Positions 23,431-34,467 of a stretch of DNA of 64,000 nucleotides are shown here, in pieces (within the stretch, counting starts at the first letter, position 1; every line of letters begins with the position of its first letter). The position numbers and the translations under genes are program-made. Below the pieces are notes generated by a model. The model was not told where the DNA came from. It saw only the letters and a program-made list of their open reading frames with translations, and did not search any database. Source of the stretch: Humulus lupulus. Lineage: Eukaryota > Streptophyta > Magnoliopsida > Rosales > Cannabaceae. The DNA lies in NCBI RefSeq assembly GCF_963169125.1, contig NC_084795.1:188888214-188952213 (forward strand), read 5' to 3'.

Positions 23431-25414
23431 CTGACAAAGAAGAAGACAAGGTATGTCTGGACAGACAGATGTAAGAACAGTTTCCAGGAGTTGAAGCGGA
23501 GATTGATCACTGCACCAATGTTAAGTTTGCCGACAGATAATGAAAAGTTTGTGGTTTATTGTGATGCGTCCAGACAGGGTTTGGGGTGTGTGCTAATGCA
23601 AGCTGGTAAGGTGATAGCCTATGCATCGAGATAGTTAAAGGAGTATGAGCAGAGATATCCCACGCATGATTTGGAGTTGGCAGCGGTGGTGTTCGCACTT
23701 AAGATTTGGAGACATTATCTCTATGGTGAGAAGTGCGAAATATACATTGACCATAAAAGCCTGAAGTGTTTCTTTACTCAGAAGGACCTGAATATGCGCC
23801 AGAGGCGGTGGCTGGAGTTGGTTAAGGATTACGATTGTGATATCCTATACCATCCTGGGAAGGCTAATGTGGTGGCTAATGAATTGAGTCGGAAAGGCCC
23901 AGGACAGTTGTTTAGCTCAAGATAGATATCTGATAAGCTAGCTGAAGAGATGACCAGAGCAGGTATAGAGTCGGTGGTTGGTCAGTTGGCCAACATCACT
24001 CTTCAGTCTACACTCCTTGAGAGGATCAAGGAGGCGCAGGGGAGAGAATGTCTTAGTCGGAGCGACTAAGGACTTTTCTATTTCAGAGATGGGATTACTG
24101 AAGTAGAAGGGTCGGATCTGGCTTCCGATGGATTCTGATATCCGGCGGGAGATCTTAGATGAATTGCATACCACTCCCTATTCTTTGCACCCGGGTACGA
24201 TGAAGATGTACTAGGATTTGAGAGTTTTGTATTGGTGGTCGGGCATGAAGAGGGATGTGGTGGATTATGTGGCCAAGTGCTTAACTTGTCAGCAGATCAA
24301 GGCTGAGCATCAGAGGCCAGTGGGGTTGCTGCAGCCTCTGGGGATTCCAGAATGGAAGTGGGAAGATATCACCATGGACTTCATGGTTGGTTTGCCGAGG
24401 ACCGTGCGACAGCATGACTCGGTGTGGGTGATTGTGGATGGGTATACCAAGTCCACCCACTTTTTGCCTGTTAGGATGACTTATATTGTGGAGCAGTATG
24501 CTGAGTTATATGTGAAGGAGATTGTTCGACTTCATGGGGCTCCGAGGTCGATTGTATCCGACAGGGACCCCACCTTCACTTCCAAGTTTTGGGAGAGTCT
24601 GCAGAAGGCTATGGGCACGTAGTTACGGTTTAGTACCGCTTATCATCCTCAGACAGATGGACAGTCTGAGAGGACAATTTAGATATTGGAGGACATGTTG
24701 CGAGCCTATTTGCTAGATTTTGCGGGATCGTGGAGTAAGTATCTCCCTTTGATCGATTTCTCGTATAACAACAGTTATAAAGCGACCATCGGAGTGGCTC
24801 CGTATGAAATGATTTATGGAAGGAAGTGTAGATCACCTATCCATTGGGATGAGATAGGTGAGAGCAAATATTTGGGTCCAGAGATGGTTCAGAGAACCAA
24901 TGAGGCGATTGAGAAGATTAGAGTGTGAATGCTCGCCTCCTAGAGTCGACAGAAAAGTTATTCAGACCTGAAACGCAGGAGCGTGGAATTTCAGATTGGT
25001 GATCATGTGTTTCTTAGGGTTTAACCTTTGAGGGGAGTGAAACGATTTGGTGTTCGGGGCAAGCTGAGCCCTAGGTTTATTGGCCCCTTCGAGATTCTAG
25101 AACGGGTTGGGGAGGTTGCTTACAGACTAGAGATGCCTCCAGCTTTATCAGGGGTTCATGATGTTTTTCATGTGTCCGTGCTCCGAAAGTATGTGTCAGA
25201 CTCAATGCATGTTCTAAGTTATGAGAATCTGGAGCTAGATCAGGATTTGTCCTATGAGGAGAAGCCGGTTCAGGTTCTGGATCAGAAGGATAAAGTCTTG
25301 CGGAGCAAGACCATCGCCTTGGTGAAGGTGTTGTGGAAGAACAGCAAGGTTGAGGAGGCGACGTGGGAACTTGAATCAGAGATGAGGGAGTGGTATCCCG
25401 AATTGTTCAGGTAA
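23431..25414 (+). pseudogene. Pol of chromovirus J: RNase H, integrase, chromodomain
   Basis: RNase H ([45 protein letters not shown], about 23540-23900) is broken by a TAG after YASR. The integrase zinc region (24180-24300; CLTCQQIKAEHQRP) and core (ITMDFMVGLPR, IVSDRDPTFTSKFW, about 24375-24600) follow; a TAG at 24620 and others break the part with QTDGQSER. The C-terminal part (25028-25414) has the [19 protein letters not shown] domain and a chromodomain (about [20 protein letters not shown]), ending at a TAA just after WYPELFR. The chromodomain places it in the Tekay/Del chromoviruses and would have steered integration to modified chromatin. Confidence 0.9.
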
Positions 25415-25449
25415 TTTCGAGGAAAATTTTTTTGTAAGGAGGGGATAGT

Positions 25450-27657
25450 TGTAATGACCCAAATTTGCTAATAAGGCTTAGGGCCTTGATTAGCTTGCCT
25501 GGAGGGCAATAAATGATTTAATATGTTAATATGTGAATTATGTGAATATGTGTTAGAGATGCATGTTTATTTGAATTAAATAGGCATGTGGGCCTCGTTT
25601 GGATATTAGGGGTATGTTTGTGATTTTAGCCCGTTGAGGGCGTAAAAGTGATAAATATGATATGTATGTGATATATATCTGTGTAGCACGATCCGAGACA
25701 GTTCTAGGGAGCAGTTAGCCAGAAAATCACAGCGGGGTTGAGAATCCGACTCAGGGCGAGTCGAGGGGTATTTTGGGGTATTAGATGTGTTATGGGGTTA
25801 TTGGATTATGGAAATAAATATTTGGAGATATATTTGAAGTTAGAATGTCTAGGAGGGAATATTGGGGAAATTTACCATTTTGCCCTCAGGGACATTTTCG
25901 GTACCCTGAGCCTTGAGGTAACCCTATAGACTTAAGTTAAATAAAACAAAATAAAGGAACTATTAGGAAACTTGGAGAAACCGACCTTAGACTCTGCCAT
26001 TCACTCTCTTTATTCTCAAAGCCACACTAAGGGGGAAATCTTGAGGAAGAGAGCTAGGAAATTCAGAGTTTGAAGTCGGGGCTTTGGAGAATTGTAGCTT
26101 GGAATCTAGAAGATTGTCTCAGAGGTATAATCTAGCAAAGGTAAGCTCCTAATATGTTGAATTGTGTCAATTTATCAGCTGGTTTTAATGTTAAATATCT
26201 GAGTTTGCATGTTAGCTAAGTTTGAATTTGTTCATGATTGCTTGGCTGAGTTTTTGGGCTAGACTTTGTTGGGTTTTGATGCTGATATTGTGTTAGAACC
26301 TTTGTGATAGCTAGTCTGGATTGTTGGCTTGATTTTGGGGGAAATTGGATTGATTTTAGAGGTGGAAATGTTGAGTTTTTCTGGGTTCGAGGGGTAGGGC
26401 TGTGACTATGTTCTTGCTTAGCCGCAACCGCTTTGAAGTTGATGCGTCAGGATTTGAAGGCGCGCCGTGCCGTCCTTCAGCAAGGGCCGCGGTGCGTGTG
26501 GGCTATCTTGAGGCAAGGCCTCAGGTTGAGCTGGGGGCCGCGACATGGGACCCTAGGGCCACGACGCTTAAGTTATTTTTGGGTTGTAGAGGGGTTTTAG
26601 GCTCGGGAACTCAATAGTTTAGGCTCAGGATGGATTTTATCACCCGGATCGATAGAATTTAAAGCCCCGGAGATTATAATTATGGTTTGAGACTAATTAT
26701 CGGATTAGAACTTGATGGTTGAATATTATTAATGCGTTGTGACTAGGGTTTCGGCGAGGCTCAAGTTAGGGGAACTATGCTCGGGATATCGGTGCTCGGA
26801 GAGCTCGGGATGTAGGTAAGAAAACCACTGTTCCCATAGAGCTTGTATGCAGGGCAGAGCCCAATATGTTTGAATTGCAGGGCGTAGCCCTTTGATTGAA
26901 TTTGTTAATGTTCAGTTTATGCTTTATTATGCAACGAATGCAATTGTGTAAATGTTCGGCAATAGCCAGGAATGGTGCAGGTCGAGGTCGGCAGGGGCCG
27001 AGAACAACAAGGGGTCGGGAACGGCGTAAAGCACATTGGGTGCAAGGCCGAGTGCAGCAAGGGGCCGGAAGCAGCGTTGAGCACGTGGAGTGCAAGTTAC
27101 CAGGACGAGACCCTAAAGGATACCTGGGATATCCTCACGGTGTGGACCGCGAACCCAGGGCCTGGTAAAGCGCCTGGGACGGCATGGCCGTATGTTTTTA
27201 GCCTATTGATGGCCTGTTTATATGCTAAGTGTTTGTTATGCATATGTTTTTTCTTGTGAGCATTTTCTTGCTGGGCTTCGGCTCACGGGTGCTCTATTTT
27301 GCAGGTAAGGGCAAGGGGAAAATCGACCAACCATGAGTACGGAGAGCGTGAAGCGGCGCGTACATGTTTGGACTGCCTGGCTGCTACAGCCAGTGGTTTT
27401 TGGAGATGATTGTATTAAAACCTAGATTTTGTCATCTAGTCGACTTGGTTTGTACTTATATGTTGTAAATATTTCTAAACAGTATTTTGGGATCCCAAGT
27501 GTCAAACACTTTATGATTTTCAGTAAAAGAAATTATTTTCGAAGGTTATGACTCTGTTTATGATTTAATTACACTTTTGACCTAAAACCTCGATTAGCGA
27601 GTTGAATGCACATTTTAAACTCACTTAGTAACGGCTCTAAGGAGGTAGGGTGTTACA
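25450..27657 (+). repeat. 3' LTR of chromovirus J
   Basis: 2208 bases from TGTAATGACCC to GGGTGTTACA. It holds GC-rich blocks (26430-26560, 26960-27180) whose ORFs on both strands have no recognisable protein. The block at 27300-27420 resembles the remnant at 7054-7160. Confidence 0.88.
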
Positions 27658-29066
27658 GAGGAATTCTAGGATTGCCTAGATCTAATAAACGTGTATCTCC
27701 ACCACCCGAGGAGGCAATCAATTTCTTGGGATTTCGTACCCTTAGACCGAGTGACGTCCTTCATCTCAAGATGGTTTTGCCAATATGGTACCAACATTAG
27801 TTTTGTGGTCGGGAATAGGATAATACACCCTCACTGTTTGCACCAAGGCTCAACCGGATCAAGGGTCGGTTCAAGACTCAGAGCAGGAGACGGCGCCACC
27901 CCAAATCCGTCTCCAGGTGTACCTCAAGAAGTATGAGGGGGCTTTGCTGGAACAATACGAGAAGATGCTTCAACACTTCAGAGCAAGGCTGGAAGAAGGC
28001 AACAAAGCCTTGCACGACACAACCGAGGCCCTTTGTCAACTTAAGCCACCCCGAGAGAGGCCCAACATCCCTCCAATTGGTCGAGCCAAGCTGGAGACTT
28101 TGTTCTCCGCCAAGCAAGGGGAGATTGTTGCTCCTCTCGCCGCCGAGCTCCTCCAGGGGGTCAACTCCACCATGTGTGAGTTGACTGCCCAAAGCTTCTC
28201 CAACCTTGGTGACAGTAACGAGGATTTTCTCGTGGCCTCGTGTCGGTACGCCTCTGTTCGGATAAGCTAATCATTCTCGTGCTTGAATTCAACTCAACAA
28301 GGTTTTATCAGGCTAACACTTTTATTTTTTTGTTTTGTAGTCCACCTTGGCCTGCCAGTGCCTGGGAGACATCATGATGGCGAAGTCGTACACACTCAAG
28401 AAGTCCCAAAAAAAAATTGTCTCCCTTAAGGAGAAAATGAAAGGCCCTCAGGAAGAACTTGCCCGAGCCAAGGATGCCCTAGAAGCTAAGCAAAAACACT
28501 CTTAGAAGCTTGAGGAATTTGTCTAGAAGGCCGCCGAGGACATGCAGCAGGCCAAAGAGGAGATGAAGGCGACTATTGAGGGCATGTAGCGAGCCCAGGA
28601 GGAGGTTAAGAAGGCCACAACTGAGGTCGCCCGAGTGGTCCTGGAGAACTCCCAACTTCAGAAGTAGGCTAAGGAGGCCATTGACCAGGATGAGCTAGCA
28701 GAGAGGAAGGCCCTCCAAGCAATGGAGTTGAACAGGTCTGCTCGATGTCAGGTGGAGAAGCTTGAAAGAGAAACTGAGACTATCGCCGAGGATGCCTTCT
28801 ATGTGCCCTGGTATCATAACCAAGACATGAGCTTGGACTTCGCTAGGGAGCCCGAGAAGTATATATTCCTCTTCAACGAGTGCATCAGAGCTACCCAAGC
28901 TGCCGAAGCGACCCAAGTGGCTCCAACGGCAAAGGCGACTCCATTTCCCGATGCCGCTCAACCAATTAAGGAAACTCTTGCTTCTGAAATGACCCAGGCA
29001 GAGGGTGCCCTGAGTGCAGATCTGATCATTGAGCTGGTGGCAGAGGTTCCCAAAGACTTATCATAA
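27658..29066 (+). pseudogene. Antisense gene of Tat element B: later exons
   Basis: An exon at about 27850-28245 encodes VYLKKYEGALLEQYEKMLQH and LLQGVNSTMCELTAQSFSNL. An intron with a clear acceptor (TTTGTTTTGTAG, 28340) leads to the last exon, 28341 to TAA 29064-29066. That exon is a long coiled coil (KIVSLKEKMKGPQEELARAK) with TAG stops near 28503, 28524, 28588 and 28665, ending with AFYVPWYHNQDMSLDF. The FY..W.HN.D pattern matches FYHCWSHNPD of D and FYHCWAYNPD of A. The gene converges on the pol of B across the 65-bp array. Confidence 0.75.
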
Positions 29067-29204
29067 TTTTTACACTTAGGTTAGTGTGCCATAAACTTTT
29101 TTGGGGTACAGACAAACAATCGCTCGAGCCTCCGAGCATAGTTGTAATTATTTTCCCGTTTAAGATTTATGTAGCTTGCCTTTTAGTTCCATGAATTCAC
29201 CGTA

Positions 29205-29790
29205 ACTTAAATTGCCACGAGAGTAAGCATTCAAAATGATTTATACACTTGGTTCTATAAACTCAATGTAACACAAATGTTACAAGAATAGGAACTCAAA
29301 CTGTTTTAAAAACTTGGGTTCTATAAATTCAACGTAACACGAATGTCACGATAGCAAGAACTCAAACCATTTTAAACTCTTGGTTCTATAAATTCAATGT
29401 ATCACGAATGTCACGAGAACAAGAACTTAAACCGTTTTAAACACATGATTCTATAAATTCAATGTAACACGGATGTAAAGAGAACAAGAACTCAAACTGT
29501 TTTAAGCACTTTGATCTATGAATTCAACGTAACATGAATGTCACGAGAACAATAACTCAAACCATTTTAAACACTTGAACTATAAATTCATCGTAACACG
29601 AATGTCACGAGAACAAGAACTCAAACCATTTTAAACACTTGGTTCTATAAATTCAAAGTAACACGAATGTCACGAGGATAGTGACTCAAACCGTTTTAAA
29701 ACACTTGGTTCTATAAATTCAACGTAACACGAATGTCACGAGAATAAGAACTCAAATTATTTTAAACACTTGGTTCTCGCGTTTAATCCC
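29205..29790 (+). repeat. 65-bp tandem array, about 9 copies
   Basis: The marker GGTTCTATAA or a variant recurs at 29251, 29317, 29382, 29447, 29513, 29577, 29641, 29707 and 29772 (spacing 64-66). Each unit has AACACGAATGTCACGAGAAC. It lies between the converging ends of pol and the antisense gene of B, the same place as the unrelated arrays of A and D. Confidence 0.93.
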
Positions 29791-30740
29791 TTGTTGGCTC
29801 ATAGTCCTAGAAGTAACCTTGATGTGATATTTACTGTTGGTTGGCGTCCTATGCCCCTGCAATCCAAAGATTCAGGCTTTCAGTGGTCCTAGCACGTGAA
29901 ACCACCTACCCCCCGAGTATGCAAGACTTAGGAGGTCGGCCGAGGGTTTCAACACTGCTCTGCGAGTGCATATCTCGTCATTTCCATACCATATCGCACC
30001 TCCTCAGGAGGAGATGTTAACGAGGCACCCAGGCGTAGGCTACCTGGGTATCTGCCCGTATCTCGCAGATTAGAATTTGGTTATTACTCTTCGGGTGCGC
30101 GCTGCCCTCAAGAGGTAACCTAAATTCTTAAGTCTGCGTTATACTGGGTTTTCTAGCTATGGGATATAGTGACAGTAGGGGCGATTTGCTCGTCGACTAG
30201 CCAAGCTTCCCCTGTCATAGATTTCCAGAGGCCAAGTATGTGCTACTCGGCCTTCCGTTCGCATCTCGAGACCAAGAAACTTGGTCAGAGCTCCTCGGGC
30301 TCGGTGTCCACAGGAGGTTACAATAGTCTATTCTCACGCTACTTGGGTTATCTAGCTCCTATGTTCTAAGCTTAGTTATGCCTGGAACAAGCTGCCTTCT
30401 AGGCTAGACCGAACTAGTTTCCTAGGATTTTCTATTCTTGGGCTGGCGATCCTGGGCTTACTATTGACAATTGACAAGTTTAGTTTCCTAGGTTGTTCTT
30501 TGTGCGGCAGAGTGCTGTGCTAACTCCATGCCCCCAAGTGATCAGAGACTAGTTTGTGGTCACTTATCTAGGCGAGCGGGTGCTCTTACATAGTATTAAT
30601 ATAATATAAAGGAAAAAAAAGAATATAAGCAAACAATAAATTTCTTATTGTATTTTATATACACAGTTTCCATTACATGTTCCTGAAGGCTACAGGGGGA
30701 ATTACAGAAATATACAATGTTTGCTGCTCATATTACTGGT
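29791..30740 (-). other. Element B region between array and pol end, with G-run
   Basis: No gene. On the minus strand CACTTGGGGGCAT (30540-30528) matches the box after pol in A and D. The segment 29850-30450 has several GC-richer stretches and short ORFs without recognisable similarity. Confidence 0.5.
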
Positions 30741-33700
30741 AATAACGACAAATATGTTCGGCATTCCAGGCATGAGGAATAAGCTCCCCACTAAGTCGGG
30801 CTAATTTGTATGTTCCTAGACATACAACGCTCTCGACTTGGTATGGGCCCTCCTAGTTGGGTCCCAACACTCTTGCACCGGGGTCTCGGGTGGCTAAGAA
30901 GACTCTTCGCATCACCAAATCTCCGACCCAAAATTTTCTATCTTTCACTTTTGAGTTAAAATATCTGGCCACCTTTTGCTGGTAGGATGCTACTCACAGC
31001 TGAGAAGCTTCGCGTAGCTCCTCCATGAGGTCGAGGGACTCCCGAAGTAAAACATGGTTTGTGTTCGGATCATACGTATCCCATCGGTGCATGGAGAATT
31101 TTGCTTCAATTGGGAGCATGGCCTCATACACGTAGGCCATCAAGAAGGGATAATGGTCGGTGGAGGTCCGGGCAATGGTGTGGTTGCTCCACAATGCTCT
31201 AGGCAGCTCTTTAGCCCAAGCTCCTTTTGTCTGCTCCAGCCTTTTCTTCAAAGTGGACTTGAGTGTCTTTTTAACTGCTTCCACTTGGCCATTAGCCTAC
31301 GAATGGGCCAAGGAAGAGAAGCTCTTGATGACACCATGTCGTTGACAAAACTCCGTGAACACTTCACTGTCAAATTGCAATCCGTTGTCAAAGACTATCT
31401 TCCTCAGAAGCCCATACTGGCAAACGATGTTTTTGATGACGAAATCCAAAACCATTTTGGAGGTGATTGTAGCGAGCGACTCAGCCTCAACCCACTTCGT
31501 GAAGTATTCGACGACCACTATGGCGTATCTTAACCCTCCCTTCCCTGTAGGCAGGGTCCCGATAAGGTCAATGCCCCAAACAGCTAAAGGCCATGGGCTG
31601 GTCTTCTATGTAAGCTTATTTGGAGGCGCTCGGGGGATATTGGTGAAGCACTGGAATTTGTCGCATTTCTTGACATAATTCATCGCATCTCCATTCATGG
31701 TGGGCCAAAAATACCCTTGCCTTAAGATCTTATTGGAGAGGCTCTGCCCCCCCCCCCCCCCCCAAGCATGATCTCCGCAGAAACCTTCGTATACCTCTCA
31801 TAGTATTAAACTAGCTTCTTGCTTAGACACGCACCAAAGCAAGGGCAAAGAATAACCTTGCCTGTAAAGCCTACTATCCATGATTATGTACCTCAATACT
31901 TGGTACAACAAATTCCAAATTGCCTTCTTATCTTGGGGCAACTCCCCAGAGATGAGGTATTTAACTATTGACTCCATCCACCCATCTTGGGGTTGTATTT
32001 ACTCCACCTCGTCTGGAGCCTAGATACTCGAAGAGTCAAAGTAGTCAATGGGGACCATATTGATTAATTTAGCATCTTTGGTTATGGCCATTTTAGCCAG
32101 GGCATCCGCAATGGAATTTTTCTCCCACGGTACTTGCCGAATAGTGAATCTTCGGAAGTTATGTAGCATTTCTTGATCCTTTTCCAAGTATGCTACCATA
32201 TTTGTTCCACGGACCTGGTACTCTCAGAGAACTTGGTTCACCGTAAGTTAGGAATTGCTAAAGATCTCAAGTCCTTCATCCTTCAGCTCCAGTGCCACGC
32301 GGAGCCTAGCGATTAGGGCTTTGTACTCTACTTCGTTGTTAGAGGCGCTAAACCAATAGTGAAGGGTACTATGCACTCTATGCCCCTCGAGGGAAACCAA
32401 AATAAGTCCTACCCCGGCGCCATTTTCGTTCAAAGCCCCATCCATGAATAACTTCCAGGTTTGTCCGACTATTAGGGTGCACTCAGTCCTCTCCTCATTC
32501 CTGGTGCACTCGCTAATGGAATCAACAAGTGCCTGACCTTTTATGGCAGTCCTAGGATGATAGTTGATGTCAAATTAACTCAGCTCCACCAACCACTTCA
32601 AGAGCCTTCCTGACGACTCAGTCTCTAAAGGACTTGTCTGAGGGGATGGTTTGCGAGGACCTTAATCGGATGCACCTAGAAGTAGGATCTTAGCTTTCGA
32701 GAGGCAACCATTAAGAAAAAGGTTAACTTCTCCATCAGCGGGTACCTAGACTCTGCCCCGATGAGTCTTTTGCTGACATAATAGATGAGGTGCTGAACAC
32801 GGGTTTCTTCCCTTACCAACGCGGCACTGATGGCATCTTCCGAAATAGCCATGTAGAGTAGGAGATGTTCTCCATCTACTGGCTAGGATAGGATCAGAGG
32901 GTTTACCATGCATGCCTTGAGTTTTTGGAATGCTTGTTCACACTCTTCTCGCCATTCAAACCTTTGACTTCCTCGGAGAACATTGAAGAAAGGGATGGAC
33001 TTGTCTGTTGCCTTAAAGACAAAACGACTCAAAGTTGTGATCCTCCCTGTCATACTTTGAACATATTTATGTTTCTAGGGAGATGGAATTCCGATTAGGG
33101 ACTTGATCTTCTCAGGGTTTCCCTCAATCTCCCGAGCACTAATGATGAAGCCTAGGAACTTGCCGGAGGCATCCCCAAATGTGCATTTTTGGGGGTTGAG
33201 CTTCATCCCAAACTGGCAGAGCACTATGAAGACCTCAGTCAGGTCGCCCACGTGGTCTGGGACAATCCTGGACTTAACCAACATATCATCCACATAGTTC
33301 TCCATGTTCCGACCCAATTGGTGTTTGAAGATCTTGTTAACCAGCCTCTAGTAGGTGGCGCAAGCATTTTTCAGCCCAAATGGCATCACAATGTAACAAT
33401 AGACACCCTTGTCGGTTCAAAAGCTAGTGTGCTCCTGATCAGTGAATTGCATGGATATCTGGTTATCCCGAGTATGCGTCCGTGAACGACAACAACTTGT
33501 AACTAGAGGTGGCTTCAACCATCTAATCTATCTTTGGGAGTGAAAAGCAGTCCTTCGGGCAGACCTTGTTAAGGTCTGAGAAATTGATGCATGTCCTCCA
33601 AGTTCCATTCGGCTTTGGCACGAGGACAGGATTAGACAACCACCTGGGGTATTGGGCTTCTCAGATAAACCCATTGGAGAGGAGCTTGTCCACTTTGGCC

Positions 33701-34467
33701 TTGAGAGTCTCTCTTCGAGTTTGATCAAACATCTGTTGTTTCCACTGGATGGGAGCAAAGCTAGGATCGACATTCAAGGCATGGTACATGATATTTGGAT
33801 CAATACCAGTCATGTTAGAATGTGACCATGCGAACATGTCTTGGTTTCGTTAGAGGAAGCCCACAAATCCCTCTCAGACATCCATTTTTAAGCATCCCCC
33901 AACTTTTACTTTCCTGTCATGGGTGGAGGTATCAAGAACTACCTCCTCCCCTCCTCTATTTGTTCAATGGACCTCTCCTCTTAAACCCTTGGATATAACT
34001 TGTCAGGCCCTGAATCCTAGACAGCTTGTACCTCCAAGGCCTCGAACTTCTTGGGACCTTCCCCCCTTACCATCATCACTAGAGCCTTGAGGGAGACATT
34101 GTAACACTTACTTGCCTCTTTTTGGTCACCACAGACTGTTCTAATACCTGGGGAACTTCATGCACAGATGACGGTTAGAGGTGACGACCCCAAACTCCAC
34201 CAATGCAGGTTGTCCCAAGAGGGTATTTTATGTTGAGGAACAGTCCACCACCACGAAGGTGTAGTATTTGAAGGTTTCGTAAGGTACCTCTCCAAGCATC
34301 ACTGGGAGATTTATCTGCCCCATCGAGATGAGGGCTTCTCTGGAGAATTCATAGAGTGTCGAGGCGCATGGGGACAAGTCTGTCGTGGTCAGACCTATCT
34401 TCTCGAAGGCTAACTTAAATAGGATGTTTACTAAACTCCCGTTGTCTACCAGAATCTGCACTACCAT
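30741..34467 (-). pseudogene. Pol of Tat element B, heavily mutated
   Basis: Fragments in order on the minus strand: protease VQILVDNGSLVNILFKLAFE (34467-34228; Tat-type VDNGS), RT start near 33900-33530, RT motif NYVDDMLVKS and MKLNPQKCTFG (33317-33075), gypsy RNase H (about 32900-32600), second RNase H MDGALNENGAGVGLILVS and NNEVEYKALIA (32445-32248), integrase core MVVEYFTKWVEAESL and VFDNGLQFDSEVF (31518-31297), core end and C-terminal domain (31284-30741). Stops and frame changes are frequent. Compared with D, MDGALNENG stands for VDGSSNENG. A run of about 17 C (31747-31763) lies where D encodes the HTGGQSL segment. Confidence 0.88.

Larger units (their letters stand above)
23430..27657 (+). 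mobile_element. Tekay-type chromovirus J, 5'-truncated
   Basis: Similarity starts abruptly in the RT/RNase H junction (LTKKKTRYVWTDRCKNSFQE) and runs through RNase H, integrase, chromodomain, polypurine tract (about 25436-25447, AAGGAGGGGATA) and a full 3' LTR. No 5' LTR, gag or RT is present. It lies in the antisense gene of element B, whose later exons resume after it. Confidence 0.85.

Noticed and set aside
26402..27259. Several ORFs on both strands near 26.4-27.3 kb
   Set aside because: They lie inside the 3' LTR of element J in GC-rich blocks and have no recognisable protein.
31054..31678. Plus-strand ORFs at 31.0-31.7 kb
   Set aside because: Shadows of the minus-strand integrase of element B, which carries the recognisable motifs.
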